NCBI RefSeq assembly: GCF_008802365.1
Contig: NZ_VZQZ01000010.1
Coordinates: 62,001-126,000 of the forward strand
DNA length: 64,000 nucleotides
Source: Oryzomonas japonica
GTDB lineage: Bacteria > Desulfobacterota > Desulfuromonadia > Geobacterales > Pseudopelobacteraceae
Reading direction: 5' to 3'
In this document: positions 24,587 to 32,446 of the stretch, one piece after another
How the letters are laid out: each line of letters starts with the position of its first letter
Position numbering within the stretch: the first letter of the stretch is position 1
The notes under the pieces: generated by a model
What the model was told of the DNA's origin: nothing
The model's input: only the letters and a program-made list of their open reading frames with translations
The model's database searches: none
Translations under genes and position numbers: made by a program

Positions 24587-26152
24587 ATGAAATACCGAGA
24601 GAGCCAGAAAGACAAACAGTTACGTAGGCGATTCGCTAACGATAACGAGCATGCTTTTATCCGGCGCATTGTTCTAAGCAATGGCGTTTTACGTGGTCTC
24701 AATTCGCTGGATATTACTTTTCAATACCCAATTACTGCTATCGCCGGAAGGAATGGTGCTGGCAAGTCTACCATCCTCGCTCTTGCCTGTTGCGCGTATC
24801 ACAACACAAAAAATGGCTTCAAGTTGCCAAAGCGTAAGAACACGTACTACACATTTTCGGACTTTTTTGTCCAACATTCGGAAGAAATCCCACCCCAAGG
24901 TATCGAGATCAAGTACTACATCGCCCACAACAATTGGAAAAAAAGCCCAGCACTCCCAGAGGGCGTCGGTATTGGTATGCAACGTCGCCGAAAAAACAAG
25001 GGGGGAAAGTGGAATGATTATGCAGACCGGGTAAAGAAAAATATTGTTTTCCTAGGAATTGAACGTATCGTCCCCCACAGCGAACGGAGTCAGTCCCGTT
25101 CCTACTCCAAGTCGTTCAGCGACGCCGCACCAAAGGGGTGGGAAGACAAAGTTAAGGACGCGGTCGGGTTTGTTCTGGGACGGGCCTACGAAAATTTTCG
25201 CTACCTAGAGCACTCAAAGTATAGTCTTCCAATCGTGCAAATTGGTGATACCATTTATTCGGGTTTTAATATGGGGGCTGGCGAGAATGCGCTTTTCGAA
25301 ATTTTTTCAAATATCTACTCATGCGGACCTGGCGCGCTCCTAGTAATGGACGAAGTTGAGCTTGGCCTCCACGCGGAAGCACAACGCCGTTTCATCGAAC
25401 GCCTAAAAGATGTATGCCTAGAAACGCACACACAGGTAATCTGTACTACACACTCGCGAGAAATATTCGACTGTCTGCCATACGACGCCCGTTTTTTTGT
25501 CGAAACGGTAAATGGGAATACAAGGATAACAGAGGCCATTTCGTCAGATTTCGCGTTCGCGAAGCTGGCCGCACTACCTAGTGTTGAAATTGATCTGCTT
25601 GTTGAAGACGAAGTAGCAAAAACCATTCTTTTAGCATGTCTGCCAACAGAGTTGCGTTCGCGGCTGACTCTTCACGTGATTGGCTCGGCCTCAGCACTTG
25701 CGCGCCAACTCGCGGCGATCCACGTCCGCGGTGAGGCCAAACCCACTCTTGCTATATTTGATGGAGATCAGCGTGCTAAGGAAGCTGACAATCTTGAGCA
25801 CGCAAAAAATATGTGCGAGAATCCAAAAGAGAACTTCACTCCATGGTTTAAATCTTGTATTGACTACCTACCTAGTGATTCGTGGCCAGAAAATTGGCTT
25901 GTTCAACGAGCATATGATTGTATTAGTACCCTTGCCCCCATGCTCAATTGTGCACCTGACCATCTCAAGGATATTCTTGAATATGGACTACAGGCGGGTA
26001 AACACAACGAGTTTTATGAGATCGCAAAACAGCTTGGGATTGAACGCAACATGTCACTGCAGATATTTGCAATGATAGTATGCAAATCCTTCGCTGAGGA
26101 GCTGAGTCCAATCATTAATCACGTTAGAAAAGCCCTCGAAGATGCTGGGTAA
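24587..26152 (+). CDS. OLD-like ABC-type ATPase with TOPRIM domain, candidate defence nuclease
   Basis: The 521-residue protein has Walker A AGRNGAGKST (about 53-62), an ABC-type signature in MGAGENAL (about 229-236), Walker B LLVMDEVELGLH (about 251-262) and an H-loop CTTHS (286-290). A TOPRIM domain follows: LLVEDEVAK with Glu at about 340 and FDGD at about 391-394. This is the order found in OLD-family nucleases, where the ATPase dimerises and the TOPRIM cuts DNA. No helicase gene lies beside it, so it is not a standard Gabija locus; the partner is the preceding P-loop ATPase. AT-rich composition suggests horizontal acquisition. Confidence 0.8.
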   Translation: MKYRESQKDKQLRRRFANDNEHAFIRRIVLSNGVLRGLNSLDITFQYPITAIAGRNGAGKSTILALACCAYHNTKNGFKLPKRKNTYYTFSDFFVQHSEEIPPQGIEIKYYIAHNNWKKSPALPEGVGIGMQRRRKNKGGKWNDYADRVKKNIVFLGIERIVPHSERSQSRSYSKSFSDAAPKGWEDKVKDAVGFVLGRAYENFRYLEHSKYSLPIVQIGDTIYSGFNMGAGENALFEIFSNIYSCGPGALLVMDEVELGLHAEAQRRFIERLKDVCLETHTQVICTTHSREIFDCLPYDARFFVETVNGNTRITEAISSDFAFAKLAALPSVEIDLLVEDEVAKTILLACLPTELRSRLTLHVIGSASALARQLAAIHVRGEAKPTLAIFDGDQRAKEADNLEHAKNMCENPKENFTPWFKSCIDYLPSDSWPENWLVQRAYDCISTLAPMLNCAPDHLKDILEYGLQAGKHNEFYEIAKQLGIERNMSLQIFAMIVCKSFAEELSPIINHVRKALEDAG

Positions 26153-26194
26153 GAGCAAGTCGGGAGGTCAGGTCTAGAGCAAGTCGGAAGGGTC

Positions 26195-26231
26195 AGGTCT
26201 ACAATCTTCAAATTTTGAAGATTGTAGACCT
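26195..26231. repeat. Perfect 37-bp palindrome
   Basis: Two 18-bp arms, AGGTCTACAATCTTCAAA and its exact reverse complement, flank a single T. The preceding AGCAAGTCGGAAGGGTC recurs at 27024 and in variant form at 26761. It lies right after the TOPRIM-protein gene and could act as its terminator or be a mobile palindromic unit. Confidence 0.8.
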
Positions 26232-26302
26232 CAAGTATGGCCCCAATAAGTAGCCTGCCACCTTATTATTCGCTATATATGCCTTATTGATAGGTAAATT
26301 AA

Positions 26303-26689
26303 ATGACTATGACGAAAAAAAGGCATTGGTTATTATCAATTTATATTGTTTTATCTATTGTAATGCTATCTATAGGATTTATTTTATTCGGGCATATTTT
26401 AGGTGATCCTAGATTCATGCTTATGAAGAAGTTTCCTGACGTTCCCAAATGGGTATATTATGCAATACGTTTTAATTTTTTATTCCACATTATGAGTCTC
26501 GTTGCCCTTTTTCATTGGAAAAAGTGGGGATTTTATGGCGCTGCAACAGCTTGTATTATTTCAGTTATTCTAAATATAACCCTTAGTGGTAAAGTGACTG
26601 AAAATTTGTCTGGCCTGCTAAGCATTGTAATTCTATTTTGTGTCCTCCAAATTGGCGGAGAACGGAAAGGCTGGACTCAATTGGAATGA
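26303..26689 (+). CDS. Small AT-rich four-helix membrane protein
   Basis: The 128-residue product has about four hydrophobic segments: residues 9-32, 49-69, 72-92 and 100-117. Its base composition is far more AT-rich than the flanking host genes and codons ending in A/T dominate, suggesting acquisition together with the preceding pair. No family is recognised. Whether it belongs functionally to the ATPase/TOPRIM pair is unknown; a palindrome and about 150 bp separate them. Confidence 0.6.
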   Translation: MTMTKKRHWLLSIYIVLSIVMLSIGFILFGHILGDPRFMLMKKFPDVPKWVYYAIRFNFLFHIMSLVALFHWKKWGFYGAATACIISVILNITLSGKVTENLSGLLSIVILFCVLQIGGERKGWTQLE

Positions 26690-26744
26690 GGTAAGTCGAA
26701 GAACAATACAACAATAAGGGAACATCCAAACAAAGGAGACGGCC

Positions 26745-26801
26745 ATGGCCAAGAACATCGAGCAAGCAGGAAGGGTCGGGTCTCCAATCTTCAAAATTTG
26801 A
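26745..26801 (+). pseudogene. Truncated gene start interrupted by a palindromic-repeat half
   Basis: A well-formed RBS (AAAGGAG) and ATG open an ORF reading MAKNIEQ, after which the sequence switches to the repeat word AGCAAGCAGGAAGGGTC and terminates after 18 codons. The first codons look like a genuine gene start whose remainder was lost by repeat insertion or deletion. Identity of the lost gene cannot be determined. Confidence 0.45.
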
Positions 26802-26886
26802 AATTTCTAGGTCTGGCCCTCCAGCACAACCCACACTTCCTGATATACTTTTAAAAGACCACTCTTTCAAGCTCAGGAGGAGTCTT

Positions 26887-26937
26887 ATGAAACGGTACTG
26901 CGGAATCGACTTGCATTCAGGGGCTAATAACAAATAA
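26887..26937 (+). pseudogene. IS110-family transposase 5-prime fragment, copy 1
   Basis: The ORF opens MKRYCGIDLHS, the canonical start of IS110-family DEDD transposases, and includes the first catalytic Asp. It is cut off after 16 codons by a junction at GGGGCTAATAACAAATAAGCCCC, a small hairpin-forming sequence. AGGAGG precedes it, as in intact elements. No other part of the transposase remains. Confidence 0.7.
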
Positions 26938-26965
26938 GCCCCGAAAGTGCCAAGAGGAGAGCCCG

Positions 26966-27064
26966 ATGAGCAACGAACAGCTGGCACCTGAGACGAAAGG
27001 CGTTACGGTGAAGTCACTCGCAAAGCAAGTCGGAAGGGTCAGGTCTACAATCTTCAAATTTTGA
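26966..27064 (+). pseudogene. Truncated duplicate of the cupin gene start
   Basis: The first 19 codons are identical to those of the intact cupin gene at 27229, then the frame enters the repeat word AAGCAAGTCGGAAGGGTC and stops after 32 codons. It retains the RBS, so a short peptide may be made, but it lacks the cupin fold. Confidence 0.75.
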
Positions 27065-27149
27065 AATTTCTAGGTCTGGCCCTCCAGCACAACCCACACT
27101 TCCTGATATACTTTTAAAAGACCACTCTTTCAAGCTCAGGAGGAGTCTT

Positions 27150-27200
27150 ATGAAACGGTACTGCGGAATCGACTTGCATTCAGGGGCTAATAACAAATAA
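27150..27200 (+). pseudogene. IS110-family transposase 5-prime fragment, copy 2
   Basis: Identical second copy of the 16-codon IS110 transposase start, produced by the 263-bp tandem duplication. It sits directly upstream of the intact cupin gene, so its leader may supply transcription to that gene. Confidence 0.7.
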
Positions 27201-27228
27201 GCCCCGAAAGTGCCAAGAGGAGAGCCCG

Positions 27229-27573
27229 ATGAGCAACGAACAGCTGGCACCTGAGACGAAAGGCGTTACGGTGAAGTCACTCGCAACGGTTGACCTTGGC
27301 CCTGAGATCGAGGGCATGGCAGGGCGCCAACTTCGAATGCGCATGGTGACCATCGAGCCTGGAGGCGTCTTCGGCCCGATTCACGACCACAAAGACAGAC
27401 CTGGCACCGTCTATATACTGCAAGGAACGATCACTGACCATCGAAATGGGGTTGCTACCGACTATGGACCGGGAGTGGGCTGGCCCGAGGATAGGAACAC
27501 CACTCACTGGCTTGAGAACAGAGGAACGATTACGGCGGTGGAGATCTCGGTCGATATAGTCAGGCAAGAGTAA
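27229..27573 (+). CDS. Cupin-domain protein
   Basis: The 114-residue protein is a single conserved-barrel cupin: GGVFGPIHDHKDRPGTVYIL contains the first motif with His and Glu/Asp-type ligands, and the second motif region is GVGWPEDRNTTHWLEN. It would bind a metal and may act as a small-molecule enzyme or sensor. AGAGGAG precedes the ATG. The upstream region consists wholly of the duplicated IS110/repeat unit, so its native promoter may have been displaced. Confidence 0.8.
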   Translation: MSNEQLAPETKGVTVKSLATVDLGPEIEGMAGRQLRMRMVTIEPGGVFGPIHDHKDRPGTVYILQGTITDHRNGVATDYGPGVGWPEDRNTTHWLENRGTITAVEISVDIVRQE

Positions 27574-27595
27574 GCTCAAGCCCGACATCCAACAC

Positions 27596-27635
27596 GGTCG
27601 GGCCTACAATCCTCAAATTTTGAAATTTGCCCTCC
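27596..27635. repeat. Half-palindrome repeat downstream of the cupin gene
   Basis: GGTCGGGCCTACAATCCTCAAATTTTGAAATTTGCCCTCCAG resembles the left arm and centre of the 26195 palindrome followed by the GAAATTT-GCCCTCCAGC sequence of the tandem unit. It is a fourth member of the local scar family and lies between two converging genes. Confidence 0.55.
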
Positions 27636-27646
27636 AGCGCGACCAC

Positions 27647-28333
27647 TCACGCCCCCCCAAACAGCCACACGAGCCCGACCGCGACAAAGACCGCGGGCAG
27701 CAGATTGCCGACCGGAAAGCGCTTGATCCCCACCAGGTCCAGGCCGATGGCGACAATCAACAGGCCGCCGACCGCATTCATCTCCGACACCACGGGTCCG
27801 GTCAGCAACGATTTTGCGGAATCGGCCGCCAGGGTGATGCCTCCCTGATAGAGGGCGACCGGCAGCGCCGAAAACAGCACCCCGATCCCCAGCGTCGAGG
27901 CCAGGGCGATCGAGGCCACCCCGTCCAGGGCCGCCTTGGCGTAGAGGATGGTCGGCGTGCCACTGAAGGCGTCCTGAAGCGCCCCCATGATTGCCATGGC
28001 GCCGACACAAAACAGGAGACTGGCGGCAACGAAGCCTTCGGCAATATCACCGGCGCCGCGACAACGCCCCTGCAACCACAGGCCGAACGATTCCAGGCGC
28101 GCCTCGATCCCCATGAGTTCGCCCAGGATGCCGCCCAGTATCAGGCTGCCGATCACGATCATCGGCTGTTTGCTCTTCAGAGCCAGTTGCAGCCCGATGA
28201 GCACGACGCTCAACCCCAAACCGACCATGACCGTTTGACGTATCCTGGCGGGGATGATGCGCCCCGCATAACGGCCGACCAGCGCGCCGGCGCAGATTGC
28301 GGCTACATTTACAATGGTTCCGGTCAATATCAC
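27647..28333 (-). CDS. DUF554 family membrane protein
   Basis: The 228-residue protein has about seven hydrophobic helices and family landmarks GTIVNVAAICAGALVGRYAG at the N-terminus and FCVGAMAIMGALQD in the middle, characteristic of DUF554 (YdfK-type) inner membrane proteins. Function is unknown in the family. A GTG start at 28333 is supported by GAGGAG 7 nt upstream. Confidence 0.85.
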   Translation of the reverse strand: MILTGTIVNVAAICAGALVGRYAGRIIPARIRQTVMVGLGLSVVLIGLQLALKSKQPMIVIGSLILGGILGELMGIEARLESFGLWLQGRCRGAGDIAEGFVAASLLFCVGAMAIMGALQDAFSGTPTILYAKAALDGVASIALASTLGIGVLFSALPVALYQGGITLAADSAKSLLTGPVVSEMNAVGGLLIVAIGLDLVGIKRFPVGNLLPAVFVAVGLVWLFGGA

Positions 28334-28673
28334 CGTTCAACTCCTCGATAATCGTTTCGAACAGCTTCCTCGCGTTGCTTCCAGGGGGCAGGGTCCGGGC
28401 ACCGCCATCCCCCGAAGAGCGCGGAGCGGCAGCCCCCCGGCGGAGGGACACGTCGTTCTCCGCGCCCCCGTGGCTCTGTGGCCGACGGTATTCTGTACCA
28501 CAGGCTCGGGAAATCGCAAAATCAAAACGGCATGCGGCGCCCACCCTGCGGATCATTCGCCGTTTCCGCCCGTATCGCCCCCGGCCCCCCGACCGGCCCG
28601 GCCGTGCCGCATTCGCGAGGAATAGGCAAGCAATCGACAGGAACGGGTATTGAGATTGCGGTCCATTGCACCT
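28334..28673. other. Intergenic region with a degenerate repeat end
   Basis: This gap lies between divergent genes. It contains CCGTGGCTCTGTGGCCGACGG near 28468-28490, a degenerate relative of the CACAGAGACAC element end. No gene is supported. Confidence 0.4.
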
Positions 28674-28693
28674 AGTATAAAGTCATTTATACT
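28674..28693. promoter_or_regulatory. Perfect 8-bp inverted repeat, probable operator
   Basis: AGTATAAA (28674-28681) and TTTATACT (28686-28693) flank GTCA, about 32 bp before the GTG start of the aldo/keto reductase. The AT-rich dyad overlaps the likely promoter and suggests control by a dimeric repressor or activator that is not identified here. Confidence 0.5.
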
Positions 28694-28725
28694 TTAAGAA
28701 GTCTTTAGCGCAAAGGAGGTCTACC

Positions 28726-29931
28726 GTGCAATACAGAACAATGCCGAAGAACGGGGATGAGCTCTCCGTCCTGGGGTTCGGGTGCATGCGCCTGCCCGCC
28801 AAGGACGGCAGGATCGATGAACCGCGGGCCATCGCCCAGATCCGCCAGGCCATCGACAACGGGGTGAATTACGTCGACACGGCGTGGCCGTACCACGGCG
28901 GCGAGAGCGAAATCGTGCTAGGAAAGGCCCTGAAGGACGGCTACCGGGAGCGGGTCAAGGTCGCGACCAAGCTCCCCTCGTGGATGATCAAGAGCCGCGC
29001 CGACATGGACCGCTACCTGGCCGCCCAATTGGAGAAACTGGGCATCGACCGCATCGATTACTACCTGGTCCATAGCCTGGACGGCCCCCAGTGGGATACC
29101 ATGGCAAGCCTGGGCGTCGCGGATTTTCTCGACCAGGCCAAGGCCGACGGGCGGATCGGCAATGCCGGCTTCTCCTTCCACGGCCTGGGGCCGGACTTCA
29201 CGCGGATCGTGGATGCCTACCCCTGGGTGTTTTGCCAGATCCAGTACAACTTCCTGGACCAGGAGTACCAGGCCGGCGCCGCGGGGCTGCGCTACGCCGC
29301 CGCCAAGGGGCTGGGGGTGATCGTCATGGAACCGCTGCGGGGAGGAAACCTGGGGCTCCCGACGCCGCCGCCCGCCGTGGCCGCGATCTGGGACGAGGCG
29401 AAGGTGCGCCGCCCGCCGGTGGAATGGGCCCTGCGCTGGGTATGGAACCACCCGGAGGTCACGCTGCTGCTCTCGGGCATGAACGAGGAGCGTCATATCG
29501 AGGAGAACCTGGCCATCGCGGATTCGGCCCTGAGCGGCGCCCTGACCGGCGAGGAACTGGCCCTGGTGGACCGGGCCGGCAGGAAGTACCAGGAGCTGAT
29601 GAAGGTCGGCTGCACCGGCTGCGGCTACTGCATGCCCTGCCCCGCGGGCGTGAATATCCCGGGCTGTTTCGATGTCTACAACAAGATGCACCTGTTCGGC
29701 AACACGGAGGAGGCGAAGTTCATGTATTCCATCCGCATGAGCGGCGACCTGCTCAACGACAAGCCGGGGTTCGCCTCCCAGTGCATCGCCTGCGGCGCCT
29801 GCCTGGACAAGTGCCCCCAGCAGATCCCGATCCCGGATATCCTGGCCCAGGTGGTCGCCGAGATGGAGGGGCCGGAGCTGCAGGCGCGGGTGGCCACCGC
29901 CAAAAGGATCTTCAAGGTCGAGGCACAATAG
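28726..29931 (+). CDS. Aldo/keto reductase with C-terminal ferredoxin-like 4Fe-4S domain
   Basis: The 401-residue protein has an AKR barrel (1-300) with FGCMRLP near the N-terminus, the catalytic Asp-Tyr region NYVDTAWPYHGGESE and the Lys in VKVATKLP. A C-terminal Fe-S extension follows, with CTGCGYCMPC (about 305-314) and CIACGACLDKCP (about 353-364). This is the layout of the iron-sulfur AKR subfamily that includes YeiE/Mlr-type predicted oxidoreductases. It probably shuttles electrons in anaerobic metabolism. AAAGGAGG precedes the GTG start. A GC-rich terminator hairpin follows. Confidence 0.88.
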   Translation: MQYRTMPKNGDELSVLGFGCMRLPAKDGRIDEPRAIAQIRQAIDNGVNYVDTAWPYHGGESEIVLGKALKDGYRERVKVATKLPSWMIKSRADMDRYLAAQLEKLGIDRIDYYLVHSLDGPQWDTMASLGVADFLDQAKADGRIGNAGFSFHGLGPDFTRIVDAYPWVFCQIQYNFLDQEYQAGAAGLRYAAAKGLGVIVMEPLRGGNLGLPTPPPAVAAIWDEAKVRRPPVEWALRWVWNHPEVTLLLSGMNEERHIEENLAIADSALSGALTGEELALVDRAGRKYQELMKVGCTGCGYCMPCPAGVNIPGCFDVYNKMHLFGNTEEAKFMYSIRMSGDLLNDKPGFASQCIACGACLDKCPQQIPIPDILAQVVAEMEGPELQARVATAKRIFKVEAQ

Positions 29932-29948
29932 TTCCCGGAAACAAACAG

Positions 29949-29983
29949 GGGGCGGGCCGCAACGTCAGGTTGCGGCCCGCCCC
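29949..29983 (+). terminator. GC-rich hairpin after the aldo/keto reductase gene
   Basis: GGGCGGGCCGCAAC and GTTGCGGCCCGCCC form a perfect stem of about 14 bp with a 5-nt loop just after the reductase gene and before the convergent ArsR gene. No long T-run follows, so it may work in both directions or with Rho. Confidence 0.6.
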
Positions 29984-30008
29984 GGCGCGGTACGTCCTCC
30001 CCTCCCCT

Positions 30009-30368
30009 TTACCCCTCCACCGCCCGCTTCAGCCTGGTAAGCGCATAATCCCACTGCGCCGCGATCACGTCCAGGGAGCGCCGCGCCTCCTCCAACTGCC
30101 CCGGTGCGAACTCCCACAGCCGTTCGCGCCCGACCTTGACGTCACGCACCAGACCCGCCTCCGCCAGCACGCGCAGGTGTTTGGTGACCGCCTGGCGGGA
30201 GATCTGTGTGCCGGCCGTGAGTTGGGCAATGGACTGGGAGCCTCCGGCGCACAGGGCGGTGATGAGCCACAGGCGTGTCTCGTCGCCCAAGGCCGCAAAG
30301 ACCGGCGCCGAAACCTCCGGTGCCGGTCTTTGCGGCGCACCGGTCCCTCGTGCTCTACGGCGCGGCAA
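30009..30368 (-). CDS. ArsR-type HTH regulator
   Basis: The winged-helix core is clear: APVFAALGDETRLWLITALC, SIAQLTAGTQISRQAVTKHL for the recognition helix, and a wing VKVGRERLWEF. The C-terminal helix carries RRSLDVIAAQWD, as in ArsR proteins paired with SRPBCC genes. The start is not settled: an in-frame TTG at 30368 overlaps the stop of the upstream gene, and a longer ORF begins at 30473. No metal-binding Cys pair is seen. It lies downstream of its partner, the reverse of the usual order. Confidence 0.75.
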   Translation of the reverse strand: MPRRRARGTGAPQRPAPEVSAPVFAALGDETRLWLITALCAGGSQSIAQLTAGTQISRQAVTKHLRVLAEAGLVRDVKVGRERLWEFAPGQLEEARRSLDVIAAQWDYALTRLKRAVEG

Positions 30369-30816
30369 CGTACTTCTCAATGCTTTCCAACTGGCCTTCC
30401 CATCCCTCACTGTGCATGCGGAACGCCTCCAGGCGACGCGCCGCCGGTATCCGGTCGAAGCCGGACTCCACAACGCTCAGCAGGGTGCCTGCCGCGACCT
30501 CCTTCAACTCGAATACGACCAGGGTGGTCGGCTCCTTGGAGTAGTCGATCGCCGGATCGGCAGGATAGGGGTGCCAGCGGTAGGAAAACAATTGTTCCGG
30601 TTCCAGCCGCTCCACCGTAATATCGAAGACCATGTGTTCGTAGCCCGGATAGGTACTATGTCCCAGCACACGGCCGCCGACTGCGAACGATTGCCCTGCG
30701 ATGGCCGCGCCGAACCACTCGCCGAATTCCCCGGCATCGGTCAGGGCCCGCCATACCCGCGAACGGGACGCCTTGATCAGGATTTCTCTTTCTATGGTAT
30801 CTGTCGAAGTGTTCAT
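30355..30816 (-). CDS. SRPBCC/AHSA1-domain protein
   Basis: The 153-residue protein matches the activator-of-Hsp90-ATPase-like SRPBCC fold: opening IEREILIKASRSRVWRALTD, then FGEWFGA, GGRVLGHSTYPGYEH, and the closing GWEGQLESIEKYV. It probably binds a hydrophobic ligand. AGGAGG precedes the ATG at 30816, preferred over the longer reading. It is the first gene of a two-gene operon with an ArsR regulator; the two overlap by about 14 nt. Confidence 0.85.
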   Translation of the reverse strand: MNTSTDTIEREILIKASRSRVWRALTDAGEFGEWFGAAIAGQSFAVGGRVLGHSTYPGYEHMVFDITVERLEPEQLFSYRWHPYPADPAIDYSKEPTTLVVFELKEVAAGTLLSVVESGFDRIPAARRLEAFRMHSEGWEGQLESIEKYVAAP

Positions 30817-31102
30817 GTCGTGGTACCTCCTGATTACAAGTATAGTCAACGGGACAAAAAATGCAACCATTTGGTTGCCTTTGTCGGTACAACAACGCCC
30901 GATGATCGGGCCAAGGGCCACCTCGTGCATTTTGGAGAGTTGGAGCAGGATGGGCAGGCGGGGAGAGGTCGGATTCCGTCTGGGATTTTCCTGTTTTCCC
31001 CCAGAGTTATCAACACCTGTGGGCAACATGAAATGGCGTTAATATTATGCGGCTTTACGACTGCTTACCGTCGGGGGGACGGGGGACGGGGGCCGGGGCC
31101 CC

Positions 31103-31393
31103 TCAGTGCACGGTTTCCCCATAGATGAGTTCGAGGATCTGCACCCCCACGATGGCGCCGCCGAGCCGGGCCACCCGGCAGGTATACTGCACGGGGTAGG
31201 CGTCCTGTTTGCCGCCCAGGGTCAGGGCGCACTGGCAGCCGGGATGCACGCCGCCGGGGACCTCGCTGTCCAGATTGACCAGGGCGCCGCTCAGGGAGAT
31301 GTTCTCGATCTCGCCGGCATAGGCGAGGCCGGCGAAATGCAGGGTGCATTTCGCATGGCCCTCGATCCTGAACCTTTGGCCCATTCTGCCCAT
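31103..31393 (-). CDS. Stand-alone PilZ-domain protein
   Basis: The 96-residue protein reads as a PilZ barrel with RFRIEGHAKC as the degenerate RxxxR region and ENISLSGALVNLD as the D/NxSxxG motif, then CRVARLGGAIVGVQIL. PilZ domains bind c-di-GMP and relay it to motility or exopolysaccharide machinery; the arginine motif here is less canonical. The ATG at 31393 begins the conserved part; an internal ATG at 31384 is an alternative. Confidence 0.7.
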   Translation of the reverse strand: MGRMGQRFRIEGHAKCTLHFAGLAYAGEIENISLSGALVNLDSEVPGGVHPGCQCALTLGGKQDAYPVQYTCRVARLGGAIVGVQILELIYGETVH

Positions 31394-31754
31394 GGGATCG
31401 GTCGCTTTCCCCAAAAACCGCCTGGAACGTTCTTGGGAGAAAGTATAGCATCCCAAACTTTTTTTGCAGGAAATAGTTGATTTTGGGTCGAAATTTCTTT
31501 TAGTTCCCCTAGCCCCCGCCTCAAATACCAGCAAAATAATTCAATTTTTCACGGCATTTTTCATGGGCCGGGGAGCGGAAAAAATTACGGCATCGCTTCG
31601 CTTACGGGAGGGTCAGGCAGGTGCGCGGCAGCTACCCGAAGAAAGATGCGCCGCGGGGGCGTAGAGACAGCGGGGCACCTGAAGCAAAAAGGTCGCATAT
31701 GGGGGGGACGGGCGGCGTAATGGGCAGGGGATGGTACAGGGGGCTCCGCGCGGA
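31394..31754. other. Intergenic region between two PilZ genes
   Basis: No gene is supported. The part nearest the 31103 gene is AT-rich (31440-31560) with poly-T/A tracts and is likely its promoter region; the rest is G-rich and featureless. Confidence 0.4.
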
Positions 31755-32024
31755 TCAGGTATCCAGGAATTGCACGCCGAGATGCACCCCTTCCACTCTG
31801 ACGACCTTGCAGCGGTATTCGACCGCGGTCAACAGGAGTGCCTTCAAGGAACCGATCTCCCCGACCTTGATGCCCTCCTGAACCGGGCCGTCCATCACAA
31901 TCGAGGCGCCGGTGGTCGAGAGGTTGTCGATCAGGCAACGGTACTTTGCGCCGCCGATGTTCAGCACGCACTGTGTTTTAATGGCGAAGCGCTTGTCGCT
32001 CCGTTCCGTTCGTTCCGCTTGCAT
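31755..32024 (-). CDS. Stand-alone PilZ-domain protein
   Basis: The 89-residue protein has RSDKRFAIKTQCVLNIGG at the N-terminus and DNLSTTGASIVMD as the D/NxSxxG motif, ending CKVVRVEGVHLGVQFLDT. It is a minimal single-domain PilZ protein and a probable c-di-GMP receptor. RBS AAAGGA precedes the ATG. It closely resembles the 42123-42395 gene in length and motif placement. Confidence 0.78.
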   Translation of the reverse strand: MQAERTERSDKRFAIKTQCVLNIGGAKYRCLIDNLSTTGASIVMDGPVQEGIKVGEIGSLKALLLTAVEYRCKVVRVEGVHLGVQFLDT

Positions 32025-32113
32025 GCATCTGCCATCCTTTTTTCTATGATTCTACTACCTTTGCCGGCACACGTCTACGCCGTTCGAGCAAAAAAGCCGC
32101 CGACCGCCGCCGG

Positions 32114-32446
32114 CTAATCCCAGAAGATGCCGGTGGGATCGGCCCCCACCTCGGCGACCAGTTTTTCCAGGGTATCCCGGTTGCGCCCCGTGGGGTACGG
32201 CTGGCGCCGGTTCTTCCGGTCGTACCAGTACAGGGTCCAGATCTGCGACTCCGGGTCGAATTCGAACTGGGCCACGTTCACGCTGTTCATGATGCTCGGG
32301 TCGATGAACAGGGGACGGGTCTCCACCAGGGCCACCCGGTTCCCCCTGGTCTGGTAGGCAAGGGCCACCGCATCGCCGCTCCGCGCCCGGCAGAACGCGC
32401 CCAGCAACTCCTCCACCCGCGCCGTTTCCCTATCGGGCAACGCCAT
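32114..32446 (-). CDS. DUF3024-like protein
   Basis: The 110-residue protein contains VALVETRPLFIDPSIM, VAQFEFDPESQIWTLYWYDRKNRRQPYP and a C-terminal GIFWD, consistent with the DUF3024 family, whose function is unknown. The ATG at 32446 is chosen because it begins the conserved part, with AAAGGTG upstream. No membrane segments are seen. Confidence 0.65.
   Translation of the reverse strand: MALPDRETARVEELLGAFCRARSGDAVALAYQTRGNRVALVETRPLFIDPSIMNSVNVAQFEFDPESQIWTLYWYDRKNRRQPYPTGRNRDTLEKLVAEVGADPTGIFWD

Larger units (their letters stand above)
26761..27286. repeat. 263-bp tandem duplication
   Basis: Positions 26761-27023 and 27024-27286 align end to end at an offset of exactly 263 bp. The first 40 nt differ at about five positions and the remaining 224 bp are identical by eye. 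Each unit holds a half-palindrome repeat, an IS110-type 5-prime fragment and the first 57 nt of the cupin gene. The near-identity implies a recent event or gene conversion. Confidence 0.9.

Noticed and set aside
23066-26152. Calling the ATPase/TOPRIM pair Gabija or PARIS
   Set aside because: The UvrD-like helicase required for Gabija is absent, and PARIS keeps the TOPRIM in a separate DUF4435-type protein; here the TOPRIM is fused to the ATPase and the partner is a KAP-like ATPase.
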